This document shows, one piece after another, positions 6,962-15,110 of a DNA stretch of 36,200 nt. Position 1 is the stretch's first letter. Every line of letters begins with the position of its first letter. The notes beneath the pieces are model-generated. The model saw only the letters and a program-made list of their open reading frames with translations. It did not search any database and was not told the DNA's origin. The DNA is from Candidatus Cloacimonadota bacterium. GTDB taxonomy: Bacteria > Cloacimonadota > Cloacimonadia > JGIOTU-2. The stretch is from assembly GCA_018334695.1 (NCBI GenBank), contig JAGXLO010000016.1, positions 1-36,200 on the forward strand. The letters are read 5' to 3'. Made by a program: the position numbers and the translations under genes.

Positions 6962-7750
6962 ATGTGCAAAAAGTGGGGACTTTTATCTATACTTTTATTT
7001 TTACCGGTTTTTTTATACTCTGCATTTCTACAGTTACCTTCTTCCGCTGTAATAGCAGCAAATGCCAATATCTCTATCTTTGATTCTTCTTCCGCCTCTA
7101 TCTTTTATAATCCGGCAATAGTAAACTCCGCTTCGCTCACCATCTCCTTCCACCGTCCCTTTTCGCTTTCTGACTTGAAACATCAAAATATTTCAGCCTC
7201 ATACACCTCACACAATCTTCATATAGCCCTTGGACTTCAGCAATTTGGCAATGCAATGTACACAGAATCCACCGCTATGATGGCTTTAAATTATCCTTTT
7301 ACCAAATCTATTACAACAGGAATATCATACCGCTTCTTACAAAAAAAGGTTGATGGATTTGCCAATAAAAACGCTCACCAGTTGGATACAGGGATTAAGA
7401 TTGAATTAAACAAGTTTTCCTTTGCCACTTCTTTCCTTAATCTCAGCTTTAGCAAATTGGGCAAAGAAATTTTACCTCAGGAATGTAGAAACTCAGTTTC
7501 CTACTCGCTTTATAACAATTTGGAAATTGCCATGTCACTCGTAAAAGAAATGAGCTATCCTTTTTCTTTCCATTTTGCTACTTCCTACAAACCCTTTAGT
7601 ATCCTAAGATTAAGTAGCGGCTTTCAGACAGAACCCCACACTTTCTCTGCCGGAGTAGGAATTAAGATCTACAAAGCTACTTTCTCTTATGCAATTCATG
7701 TAAATAAGATTCTAAAGGAAACACACTATCTATCATTGCAATATCCTTGA
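6962..7750 (+). CDS. PorV/PorQ-like outer-membrane beta-barrel protein
   Basis: This 262-residue protein has a signal peptide (LLSILLFLPVFLYSA, cleavage near residue 20). It then shows the start typical of the PorV/PorQ (UPF0164-like) barrels: SSASIFYNPAIVNSA, with Asn-Pro after a short helix. The remainder is alternating beta-strands with aromatic ends and a C-terminal strand ending in LSLQYP. In type IX-secreting bacteria such barrels can shuttle cargo at the outer membrane, but the family also includes proteins of unknown job. A GAGGAG ribosome site precedes the ATG. The next gene starts one base after its stop, so the pair is surely co-transcribed. Confidence 0.7.
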   Translation: MCKKWGLLSILLFLPVFLYSAFLQLPSSAVIAANANISIFDSSSASIFYNPAIVNSASLTISFHRPFSLSDLKHQNISASYTSHNLHIALGLQQFGNAMYTESTAMMALNYPFTKSITTGISYRFLQKKVDGFANKNAHQLDTGIKIELNKFSFATSFLNLSFSKLGKEILPQECRNSVSYSLYNNLEIAMSLVKEMSYPFSFHFATSYKPFSILRLSSGFQTEPHTFSAGVGIKIYKATFSYAIHVNKILKETHYLSLQYP

Positions 7751-7751
7751 T

Positions 7752-9623
7752 ATGAAATTTGCAATATACACTTGGTGCTTTCTAATTATTTTTTTCAGTT
7801 CACATTTTATTTATGCCGATATTAATTCGGAATGGGAAGACCTGTTTATTCCAGAAGAAGAATCGGAGCAGATAACCGAGAAAGCAGAAGAACTTCTGAG
7901 ATTGAAAAAAAATAAACTTGATATTAATAAAGCCATATTTGAAGAACTGGTAAAACTACCCTGGCTTTCTCCAATTGATGTGGATAAAATATTAGAATTT
8001 CGTAAGGATCATAATTTAAAAAACAAACAATCTTTAAAAAATGCCGGTATAAGCTCGAAAAAAGTAAATAAAATACTACCCTATATTAAGTTTGAAAAGA
8101 GACACTATCCTCTTAATTTTGAATATCGAGTCAGAACTCAATACTCTTCTACAAATGAATATAATCCCCCTCTCAAATTTTATCAAAGGGTTAGGGGCAG
8201 TTGGAAAAATTATTCGTTCCATTTTCTTAACCAAAAAGATAGTGGCGAAAAAAATTATTTGGATTACTATTCAGGATCTCTGGTAGCAGAAAATCTTGCT
8301 TTTATTAATAAACTGGTAGTGGGAAATTATAGATTATCTTTTGGTCAGGGAATTATTTTTAGTCCCAAATTAGGATTAGCCAAAGGGTATAATACAACAA
8401 AGCAGCCTATAAAAAGTAGTTCCAGCCTCAGATCCAATACCAGTGCGTCTGAAAATTATTCTCTTTTTGGGACTGCAGCCAGATTTTTATTCAAAGATTT
8501 TAGTATAGTCCCCTATTATTCCAATTACGATCTGGATGCCACTATAGAAAACTATATGGTAACAAGCATATATGATCTTGGCTATCACAGAACAGATACG
8601 GAAAAAGAAAAGAAGGACAAGCTTAATGAGCAACTGTATGGTTGTAATATAACCTATGGAAAGAGAAATCAAATAAGCTTGCATGCGCATCATATTGAAT
8701 TTGAGCATCCCTTTGCAGATAATGATGTGGAACAAATAAACAATATTCTCGGAATTGAATATCGCTACTTTTATAAAAACTATTATTTTTTTGGAGAGTC
8801 AGCCTATTCAAAGGAAAAATTTGCCAATATTGCCGGAATATTTTTTGAAGTAAATGAGTTTAAGAATCTATTAATCTATCGAAATTTTGAAAATCATTTT
8901 CCCACCTTTCATGGTAATCCATTCCATGTTGGTGGTGAATTTGATAATGAACATGGGATTTATTGTGGAATTGATTTCAATCTATTAAATGATTTAGAGA
9001 TTCGTTTATATTTTGATCTATACAAATTCCCAGCAGGTTCTTTTTATACAGATATCCCCTCCTATGGAACTGATAAACTTTTAGCAATAACCAAAAAATG
9101 GCAACAGACCGAGATGCGGTTTATTTACAAAAATGACCTCAAAGAGAAATGGAAGAATGTAGAAGAAGAAAGTAAATTGTATCAAATAGATAGGTCCCGT
9201 TTTCGACTTGACATAAAGCATGATTTAAGCAACAATATTCGATTTAAATTTAGAATAGAATACTCATTCCATGATTATATTGATGCGGAAATATATGATA
9301 AAGGGTTTTTGTTGTTTGAAGAAATAAGATTTGATTTTACCGAAAATCTAAAAAACTATTTCAGAATTGCACAATACCACTCAGGCGATATCCAAATTTT
9401 CATGTATGAAAATGATATTAACGGAGTAATGCAAAACTCGCAATTTCAGGGGGATGGGATAGCAGGCTATTTTTTACTGAAATATGAATTATGGCAACAT
9501 TATTCATTCCAGTTTAAATATTCTCAAGAATTCTGGAAAAGGGAAACAGGTTATCATACGGGCTTTGAAAAACAGCTTGGTAAAGCCTATAAATTAAAAG
9601 CCCAGCTGGAAATAGATTTTTAG
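7752..9623 (+). CDS. Exported helix-hairpin-helix protein with a putative beta-barrel
   Basis: This 623-residue protein has a signal peptide (residues 1-23, ending YA-D). Residues about 50-115 form a tandem helix-hairpin-helix region of the ComEA type: LDINKAIFEELVKLPWLSP, then IDVDKILEFRKDHNL, then a second GISSKKVNKILPYIKF. From about residue 120 to the end it is rich in aromatic beta-strands of transmembrane type, ending LKAQLEIDF, a typical outer-membrane barrel C-terminus. The HhH fold usually binds DNA non-specifically, so a surface or periplasmic DNA-uptake role is possible but only inferred. It sits one base downstream of the PorV-like gene. Confidence 0.75.
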   Translation: MKFAIYTWCFLIIFFSSHFIYADINSEWEDLFIPEEESEQITEKAEELLRLKKNKLDINKAIFEELVKLPWLSPIDVDKILEFRKDHNLKNKQSLKNAGISSKKVNKILPYIKFEKRHYPLNFEYRVRTQYSSTNEYNPPLKFYQRVRGSWKNYSFHFLNQKDSGEKNYLDYYSGSLVAENLAFINKLVVGNYRLSFGQGIIFSPKLGLAKGYNTTKQPIKSSSSLRSNTSASENYSLFGTAARFLFKDFSIVPYYSNYDLDATIENYMVTSIYDLGYHRTDTEKEKKDKLNEQLYGCNITYGKRNQISLHAHHIEFEHPFADNDVEQINNILGIEYRYFYKNYYFFGESAYSKEKFANIAGIFFEVNEFKNLLIYRNFENHFPTFHGNPFHVGGEFDNEHGIYCGIDFNLLNDLEIRLYFDLYKFPAGSFYTDIPSYGTDKLLAITKKWQQTEMRFIYKNDLKEKWKNVEEESKLYQIDRSRFRLDIKHDLSNNIRFKFRIEYSFHDYIDAEIYDKGFLLFEEIRFDFTENLKNYFRIAQYHSGDIQIFMYENDINGVMQNSQFQGDGIAGYFLLKYELWQHYSFQFKYSQEFWKRETGYHTGFEKQLGKAYKLKAQLEIDF

Positions 9624-9709
9624 AACCCAACTTGTGTTAAACATTACTTTACAATAATTAATATACTCCGACCTTATAGTAAAATCTCAAATTGCTGAAA
9701 GGAAATTAT

Positions 9710-11251
9710 ATGGACAAAAGAAAAGTTATGCTGATAATTATGGATGGTTATGGATTGCGAGAAGAAGACAAGGGAAATGCAATTCACGCCGCCTCTACTC
9801 CTAACTTAGATAAATTATTCAAGAAGATTCCAAATACCAAATTAGAATGCTCTGGTGAAGCTGTGGGATTGCCCGAAGGTGTAATGGGTAATTCCGAGGT
9901 GGGGCATCTAAATCTCGGTAGCGGCAAAATCGTATATCAAGCAGTTACCAGAATAAACAAAGCCATCTCAGATGGTTCTTTTTTTGAGAATGAAGAACTG
10001 CTCAAAGCTGTAAATAATTGCAAAGAAAATGATTCAGCTCTGCATATCTTTGGCTTGGTTTCAGACGGCTTAGTTCATAGCTCTTTAGAACATCTGTGGT
10101 CCTTACTTAAGTTGGCAAAAAAACACAATCTCCACAAAGTTTATCTGCATGCTTTTATGGACGGACGGGATACGCCTCCCCATAGTGGTATAGATTATAT
10201 TAAGCAAACTAAGAGAAAGCTGCAGGATATAGGAGTAGGAAAAATTGCTACAATATCCGGACGCTATTATGCTATGGATAGAGATAATAGATGGGATAGA
10301 ATCCAAAAAGCCTATAGGGCAATTGTTCATGGTGTAGGCAATAAAGGTGATAATCCGGTAGCTATAATGCAGGCAAGTTACGACAACAATGTAACAGATG
10401 AGTTTGTAATTCCTACTGTGGTTGAAAATAAAGAAGAGCCTGTTGCTACAGTTAATGACGGTGATTCTATTATATTTTTTAATTTTAGGGCGGACAGAGC
10501 AAGACAGATCACAAGCAGCTTTGTTGTCCCTGATTTTGATAAATTTGGAGTAAAAAACTTTTCTGAACTGGTTTTTACAACTATGACCGAATATGATGCA
10601 AAACTAAATCCATATGTAAACGTTGCTTACGAACCGCTTGAGCATAAAAACTTACTGGGAGAAATTCTAAGTAAGAAAGATCTCAAACAACTAAGAATTG
10701 CCGAGACAGAAAAATACGCTCATGTAACATTCTTCTTTAATGGTGGCAATGAAACACCTTTTGAGGATGAAGATAGGATATTGATCAACTCCCCCAAAGT
10801 TTCCACTTATGACAAGCAACCTGAAATGAGTGCCTTTCTGGTTCGAGACAGGGTGATAGAAGAGATAAAAAAAGGTAAATATGATGTTATCATAATGAAT
10901 TTGGCAAACTGCGATATGGTGGGTCATACCGGAGATTTTGATGCTGCTGTAAAAGCTGTGGAAGCCGTAGATAACTCAGTTGGTGAAGTTATCCCTGTTC
11001 TGGAAAAACAAGGCTATGACTATATTATTACAGCTGACCACGGCAATGCAGAACAGATGTACGAAGCTGACGAATCAGCCATGACTGCACATACCACCAA
11101 TCTTGTACCGTGCCTAATTTCTTTGCGTAACGCGAAGGATGTAAAATTGCGAGATAACGGAATTCTGGCTGATATATCTCCAACTATACTGGATATTTTA
11201 AATATAAAACAACCGGATGAGATGACCGGTAAAAGTTTGATTAAAGATTAA
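9710..11251 (+). CDS. gpmI: 2,3-bisphosphoglycerate-independent phosphoglycerate mutase
   Basis: GpmI interconverts 3- and 2-phosphoglycerate in glycolysis and gluconeogenesis using two Mn ions. The protein has 513 residues, normal for the family. Motifs are MDGYG (metal Asp12), GNSEVGH with the phosphorylated Ser62, DGRDTPPHSG, GRYYAMDRDNRWDR, FFNFRADRARQIT, NLANCDMVGHTG and ADHGNAE. I chose ATG 9710 over an in-frame ATG at 9692 because the ribosome site AAAGGA (9698-9703) lies between them. The gene converges on gatA, and the two 3' ends overlap by 11 bases with no obvious terminator between. Confidence 0.96.
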   Translation: MDKRKVMLIIMDGYGLREEDKGNAIHAASTPNLDKLFKKIPNTKLECSGEAVGLPEGVMGNSEVGHLNLGSGKIVYQAVTRINKAISDGSFFENEELLKAVNNCKENDSALHIFGLVSDGLVHSSLEHLWSLLKLAKKHNLHKVYLHAFMDGRDTPPHSGIDYIKQTKRKLQDIGVGKIATISGRYYAMDRDNRWDRIQKAYRAIVHGVGNKGDNPVAIMQASYDNNVTDEFVIPTVVENKEEPVATVNDGDSIIFFNFRADRARQITSSFVVPDFDKFGVKNFSELVFTTMTEYDAKLNPYVNVAYEPLEHKNLLGEILSKKDLKQLRIAETEKYAHVTFFFNGGNETPFEDEDRILINSPKVSTYDKQPEMSAFLVRDRVIEEIKKGKYDVIIMNLANCDMVGHTGDFDAAVKAVEAVDNSVGEVIPVLEKQGYDYIITADHGNAEQMYEADESAMTAHTTNLVPCLISLRNAKDVKLRDNGILADISPTILDILNIKQPDEMTGKSLIKD

Positions 11252-12674
11252 TCTCTTTTATTAATTTTTCGATACGGTAAGCCAGTCCAAAAATTTTATC
11301 TTCCCTAAATTTATCTCCCACCAGTTGCAGACCGATTGGTAAATTATTTTCACCATTACCTGCTGGTATCGTGATGGCGGGATTACCTGTAATATTGGCA
11401 AATGATGTAAAAAAATCAGAATGATACATATCGAGTGGTTTTCCGGATTTTTCTCCGAATTTAAAGGCAGTTGTAGGAGTTGTGGGCAGTAAGATTGCAT
11501 CATAGGAGGTAAATATTTCATCTACTCTCCTGCTCAAATCTCTTTGCAATTTCTGTGCTTTTTGATAAAATTTATCCTCATAACCGGCAGATAGTATAAA
11601 AGTACCAATCATAATCCTTCTTTTTACTTCCTGCCCAAAACCCTCTGACCTGTTTTTTACAAACATTTCACGAAAGCTATCAACTGATTTTTCATTCAAG
11701 CCAAATTTCACCCCGTCAAATCTGGAGAGGTTGGAAGAAACTTCCGCCGAAGCAATAGTATAGTAGATGGGAATGTAATATTGATCATACAGGACCGGCA
11801 CTTCTTCCACCTTATAACCTTTGGTTTTAAGTTTTTCTATTATCTTATTTGTACTTTTTATTATTGCAGGTTCCGTCTTATTTTCAAAAATTTTGTAGGG
11901 AACAGCAATTTTAAAATTGTCTCTGCACTCTAATTTCTCAAATGTATCGGGGCCGGAAAGCGGATGTGCCATGGAAGCATCTCTTTTGTCCTCTTTTTTC
12001 AAATAATCAAAAATATAAGCAACTTCTTTTATTTTTCTGCCCATTATGCCAATTTGATCCAGAGAGGATGAAAAAGCAATCAAACCATAGCGAGAGATTG
12101 AACCATAGGTAGGCTTTAATCCTACTACACCACAAAAGGCAGCTGGCTGTCTTACAGAACCACCTGTATCAGAGCCCAGAGAGATACATTCATCTACTGC
12201 AGATACCATAGCTGCAGAGCCGCCACTGGAGCCACCCGGTACTCGCGAAGTATCCCATGGATTCAGTGTCTTATGAAAATAGGAATATTCAGTAGAGGAG
12301 CCCATGGCGAACTCATCCATATTTGTTTTACCTATGATAATCCCATCTTCCTTTTCAATATCTTCTATTACTTTTGCAGCATAGGGAGATTTATAATCTT
12401 GTAAAATCTTTGAGCCACAGGTGGTCTTACCGATTTTCATAGCAATATTGTCTTTAATGCCAAAAGGTATTCCCGCCAACCGCCCAACTTCTTCCCCTCT
12501 GGCAATTTTATTATCAATCGCTTTCGCCTTTTTTAGTGCATACTCTGCGAATAAAGATAGTGTAAAATGATATCTGTTATCGGCTCTTTTGATCTGTTCT
12601 AACTTATCAGAAATAAATTTTTGAGCAGATAGCTTTTTATTCTTCAGCAATAAAGGTATTTTATAGACGTCCAT
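11241..12674 (-). CDS. gatA: Asp/Glu-tRNA(Asn/Gln) amidotransferase subunit A
   Basis: GatA is the glutaminase/amidase subunit that frees ammonia so GatB can convert Glu-tRNA(Gln) or Asp-tRNA(Asn) to the amide form. The 477-residue length fits. The amidase-signature triad is visible: Lys in GIKDNIAMK, and the cis-Ser and nucleophile Ser in GGSSGGSAA and SDTGGSVRQPAAFCG. It is followed by GLKPTYGSISRYGLIAFSSS, typical of GatA. gatB and gatC are not in this window. It is the last gene of the heptosyltransferase-deaminase-acyltransferase-gatA unit, 9 bp after its neighbour. Confidence 0.93.
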   Translation of the reverse strand: MDVYKIPLLLKNKKLSAQKFISDKLEQIKRADNRYHFTLSLFAEYALKKAKAIDNKIARGEEVGRLAGIPFGIKDNIAMKIGKTTCGSKILQDYKSPYAAKVIEDIEKEDGIIIGKTNMDEFAMGSSTEYSYFHKTLNPWDTSRVPGGSSGGSAAMVSAVDECISLGSDTGGSVRQPAAFCGVVGLKPTYGSISRYGLIAFSSSLDQIGIMGRKIKEVAYIFDYLKKEDKRDASMAHPLSGPDTFEKLECRDNFKIAVPYKIFENKTEPAIIKSTNKIIEKLKTKGYKVEEVPVLYDQYYIPIYYTIASAEVSSNLSRFDGVKFGLNEKSVDSFREMFVKNRSEGFGQEVKRRIMIGTFILSAGYEDKFYQKAQKLQRDLSRRVDEIFTSYDAILLPTTPTTAFKFGEKSGKPLDMYHSDFFTSFANITGNPAITIPAGNGENNLPIGLQLVGDKFREDKIFGLAYRIEKLIKEINL

Positions 12675-12683
12675 AAACCAAAA

Positions 12684-13559
12684 CTATCTTTTCCATCTTC
12701 TGTGCACCCAGAACCATTGTGCGGGATATTTTCTAACCTCGTTTTCCAGCATATTTGTAAGGAGTCTGGTATATTGTTTTACCAATTGTTTTTCTTCACC
12801 TTGCTTGGGAATATTAATCGGTTCTGAGAATTTAAATTTAAACTTAAAATTTCCTCTGCGTGTTAATGATGCAAAAACTATAGGGCATTGATACCTTAGG
12901 GCGATCTTAGCTGCTCCCACCGGTGTAGCTGCTTTTCTGCCAAAGAATTTCACCCTTACATACTGTTTACGTGCAGTCTGATCACCCAGCATTAGCACTA
13001 TCTTATTCTTCTTAAGTGCCCGGGCGATTCCTCTAAGAGCAAAGTTTCTCTTAATAATTTTTATGTGATTGAATGACCTTATCGAGTTTACAATTTCAGT
13101 GAAATATGGATTTTTTTGGCTTTTAGCTACTGCTACCATTTTCTTTGTTTTTTGAGCAACAACCTGTGCTGCCAGTTCCCAGTTGCCGAAATGCCCCATG
13201 AAAAGAAGGACTCCCTTGCCCTGCTTTAAAGCATATTTTAAATTTTTCAACCCCTCATAACGAACAAATCGCTCCTTTTCCGCAATTGTTTTATTAGCAA
13301 ACCAGCCAAACTCAATGGCGGTCATTGCCAAATTTATAAATACTCTTTCTACCAGTTCTTCGATTTCATCCTGATTTTTATCCACAAAAGATTTTCTTAG
13401 CTGTCGCCGGACAACATCCACTCGGATTTTAAGTATACGCAGATTTAGTTGGGCTAAAAAAAATGCAACTTTATAAGCCAGAGTCAGTGACATCTTTTCT
13501 ATAGAAGTAAGTAAAAACCGAAAGAGAAAAGCTTCTATAAAAAATCTTATTTTTTTCAT
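12684..13559 (-). CDS. LpxL/HtrB-family lipid A biosynthesis acyltransferase
   Basis: This 291-residue protein belongs to the late lipid A acyltransferase family, which adds a secondary acyl chain to lipid A precursors at the inner membrane. The catalytic H-x4-E motif is intact (His123 and Glu128 in MGHFGNWELA). A downstream MLGDQTARKQ and FFGRKAATPVG segment matches the substrate-binding region, and the C-terminus YPAQWFWVHRRWK is a family hallmark. The N-terminus has hydrophobic segments that would tether it to the membrane. Neighbouring GT9 heptosyltransferase supports a lipopolysaccharide role. Which acyl chain it transfers cannot be told from sequence. Confidence 0.88.
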   Translation of the reverse strand: MKKIRFFIEAFLFRFLLTSIEKMSLTLAYKVAFFLAQLNLRILKIRVDVVRRQLRKSFVDKNQDEIEELVERVFINLAMTAIEFGWFANKTIAEKERFVRYEGLKNLKYALKQGKGVLLFMGHFGNWELAAQVVAQKTKKMVAVAKSQKNPYFTEIVNSIRSFNHIKIIKRNFALRGIARALKKNKIVLMLGDQTARKQYVRVKFFGRKAATPVGAAKIALRYQCPIVFASLTRRGNFKFKFKFSEPINIPKQGEEKQLVKQYTRLLTNMLENEVRKYPAQWFWVHRRWKR

Positions 13560-13566
13560 AAAAATT

Positions 13567-14025
13567 TTAGTTCTTTTCTGGGCACTGTAATACTTCTACC
13601 CCAGCAGCTTCAAACATCTCTTTAGCTAATTTATCGGGATAACCGTCTGCAATATAAATTTTTTTTAATTCTGCATTTATTATCATCTTGGCACAGATGG
13701 AACAGGGATGATGGGTGCAATACATAACACCATTTTTTACACTTACTCCATTCACAGCTGCCTGTATGATTGCATTTTGCTCGGCATGTACTCCCCGACA
13801 TAATTCATGCCGTTCACCGGAAGGAACATTCATTTTTTTTCTTAAACATCCCACTTCACTACAATGTTTAACATTTTTGGGAGCTCCATTATATCCTGTT
13901 GACAAAATTTGGTTTTCTTTTACTATCACTGCTCCCACTTTTCGACGCAGGCAGGTAGAGCGCTGGGAAACCAGCTGCGCAATTTTGAGAAAATAGTTAC
14001 ACCAGGATGGTCTATTCTTCATCAT
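13567..14025 (-). CDS. dCMP deaminase (ComEB-like)
   Basis: This 152-residue zinc enzyme deaminates dCMP to dUMP for thymidylate synthesis. The zinc and catalytic residues are present: HAE at 80-82 and PCSIC at 107-111. An extra Cys/His-rich insert ([16 protein letters not shown]) is typical of the dCMP deaminase branch. There are two adjacent ATG codons; AGGAG lies two bases before the first, so the second (14022) may be used. Its 5' end overlaps the heptosyltransferase gene by 14 bases, indicating coupled translation. The gene is unrelated in pathway to its lipid A neighbours. Confidence 0.92.
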   Translation of the reverse strand: MMKNRPSWCNYFLKIAQLVSQRSTCLRRKVGAVIVKENQILSTGYNGAPKNVKHCSEVGCLRKKMNVPSGERHELCRGVHAEQNAIIQAAVNGVSVKNGVMYCTHHPCSICAKMIINAELKKIYIADGYPDKLAKEMFEAAGVEVLQCPEKN

Positions 14026-15037
14026 TACTCCTGTATTTTTTGATCATATTGTTTGCAATACTAAAAATTTGTGTTGGTCCTATTTCCCGCAAGCAATTAA
14101 AATGCTTTAAGGGACATTTTTTTCTTCCATGCAAAGAACAGGGACGGCAGGACAAATCCTTCTGCACAACCTGGGCTTTATCATTTAATGGAGCAAAACC
14201 CAGCATCGGATGGGTGGACCCAAAAATAGCAATTTGCGGAATATTGAACGCCGCTGCAATATGCATAGGACCCGTATCACCGCTAATAAATAAATCAGAT
14301 ACAGATATGATTGTAGCCAGTTCCGTGATATTGGTTTCCCCACAAATATCATAAATTTTTTTATCAGTAATTCTCTTTATTTCTTCTACAGTTTTTTTAT
14401 CGTTTTTGTCCCCTACCATAATAAAATTGGGTTTGAATTCATCATGTAATTTATCTATAAGTTCAGCATAATAATCTGCCGGATATTGTTTTGTATAATG
14501 AGCTGCTGACGGGGCAATAACAATATTCATTGTAGGCTCGGGTAAATTGAATCTGCGGTAAATATAAATTGCTTCTTTAGGAAGATAAAAATAGAGTTTT
14601 CTGGTTTTTAGCTGTAGCCCCATCTTATCAAATGCAGTTTTATATAAATCCACAGTAGAGTTTATCGGTTTTATCCTCTTGCGGAAACTCTTTTTCGTTA
14701 AAAGAAATCTTTTGAGATGCTTTTTGTTGTAAGAATATTTTTTCGTATTAAAATTTATGGTTTTAATAATTAGTGATCTCAAATTCTTATGCAGATCAAT
14801 AATTACATCATAATTGAGTGATTTAATTAATCGAGATAACTTAATAATCGGGTCTTTTTCGCTGTTAAATTTAATAATTGTATTAATATCAGGATTATGG
14901 GCAATTATATCAGCATACTCGGATTTGGTGAGATAATCGATCTTTGCCCTGGGATATTCTTGCTTTAGACTATGGATTACGGGAGTGGTAAGTACTATAT
15001 CTCCCATGGAGCTGAAGCGAATAATTAATATTTTCAT
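14012..15037 (-). CDS. Glycosyltransferase family 9 (ADP-heptose:LPS heptosyltransferase-like)
   Basis: This 341-residue GT9 enzyme probably adds heptose to the lipopolysaccharide core. It opens with [20 protein letters not shown], the usual GT9 start. It contains [15 protein letters not shown], the nucleotide-sugar segment [26 protein letters not shown], and a C-terminal CRPC…CP…C cluster common in heptosyltransferases. I placed the start at ATG 15037; a TTG at 15073 would add 12 residues with no family match and coincides with a TTGACA promoter box. No Shine-Dalgarno precedes the ATG, which suggests a leaderless mRNA. First gene of a four-gene unit. Confidence 0.88.
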   Translation of the reverse strand: MKILIIRFSSMGDIVLTTPVIHSLKQEYPRAKIDYLTKSEYADIIAHNPDINTIIKFNSEKDPIIKLSRLIKSLNYDVIIDLHKNLRSLIIKTINFNTKKYSYNKKHLKRFLLTKKSFRKRIKPINSTVDLYKTAFDKMGLQLKTRKLYFYLPKEAIYIYRRFNLPEPTMNIVIAPSAAHYTKQYPADYYAELIDKLHDEFKPNFIMVGDKNDKKTVEEIKRITDKKIYDICGETNITELATIISVSDLFISGDTGPMHIAAAFNIPQIAIFGSTHPMLGFAPLNDKAQVVQKDLSCRPCSLHGRKKCPLKHFNCLREIGPTQIFSIANNMIKKYRSNDEE

Positions 15038-15044
15038 ATTTTGA

Positions 15045-15073
15045 ATTAAGCTAAATAATGCAAATTCTGTCAA
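15045..15073 (-). promoter_or_regulatory. Promoter of the heptosyltransferase unit, probably leaderless
   Basis: On the minus strand TTGACA (15073-15068) is followed after 17-18 nt by CTTAAT/TTAATT, and the ATG lies exactly 30 nt after the -35 box. Transcription would start at or next to the ATG, fitting the lack of a ribosome site. It follows directly on the ileS terminator. Confidence 0.5.
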
Positions 15074-15074
15074 A

Positions 15075-15104
15075 TAAAAAAGGGCGAATAATTAAATTCG
15101 CCCT
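15075..15104 (-). terminator. Rho-independent terminator of ileS
   Basis: On the minus strand AGGGCGAA (15104-15097) and TTCGCCCT (15088-15081) form a perfect 8-bp stem with an 8-nt loop, followed by a run of T residues. It begins 6 bp after the ileS stop and separates ileS from the heptosyltransferase unit. Confidence 0.88.
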
Positions 15105-15110
15105 GAATGA

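Noticed and set aside
9692-9709. ATG 9692 as the gpmI start
   Set aside because: The ribosome site lies between it and ATG 9710, which begins exactly at the family N-terminus.
15037-15073. TTG 15073 as the heptosyltransferase start
   Set aside because: The 12 added residues do not fit the GT9 N-terminus, and the TTG is part of a TTGACA box placed right after a terminator.
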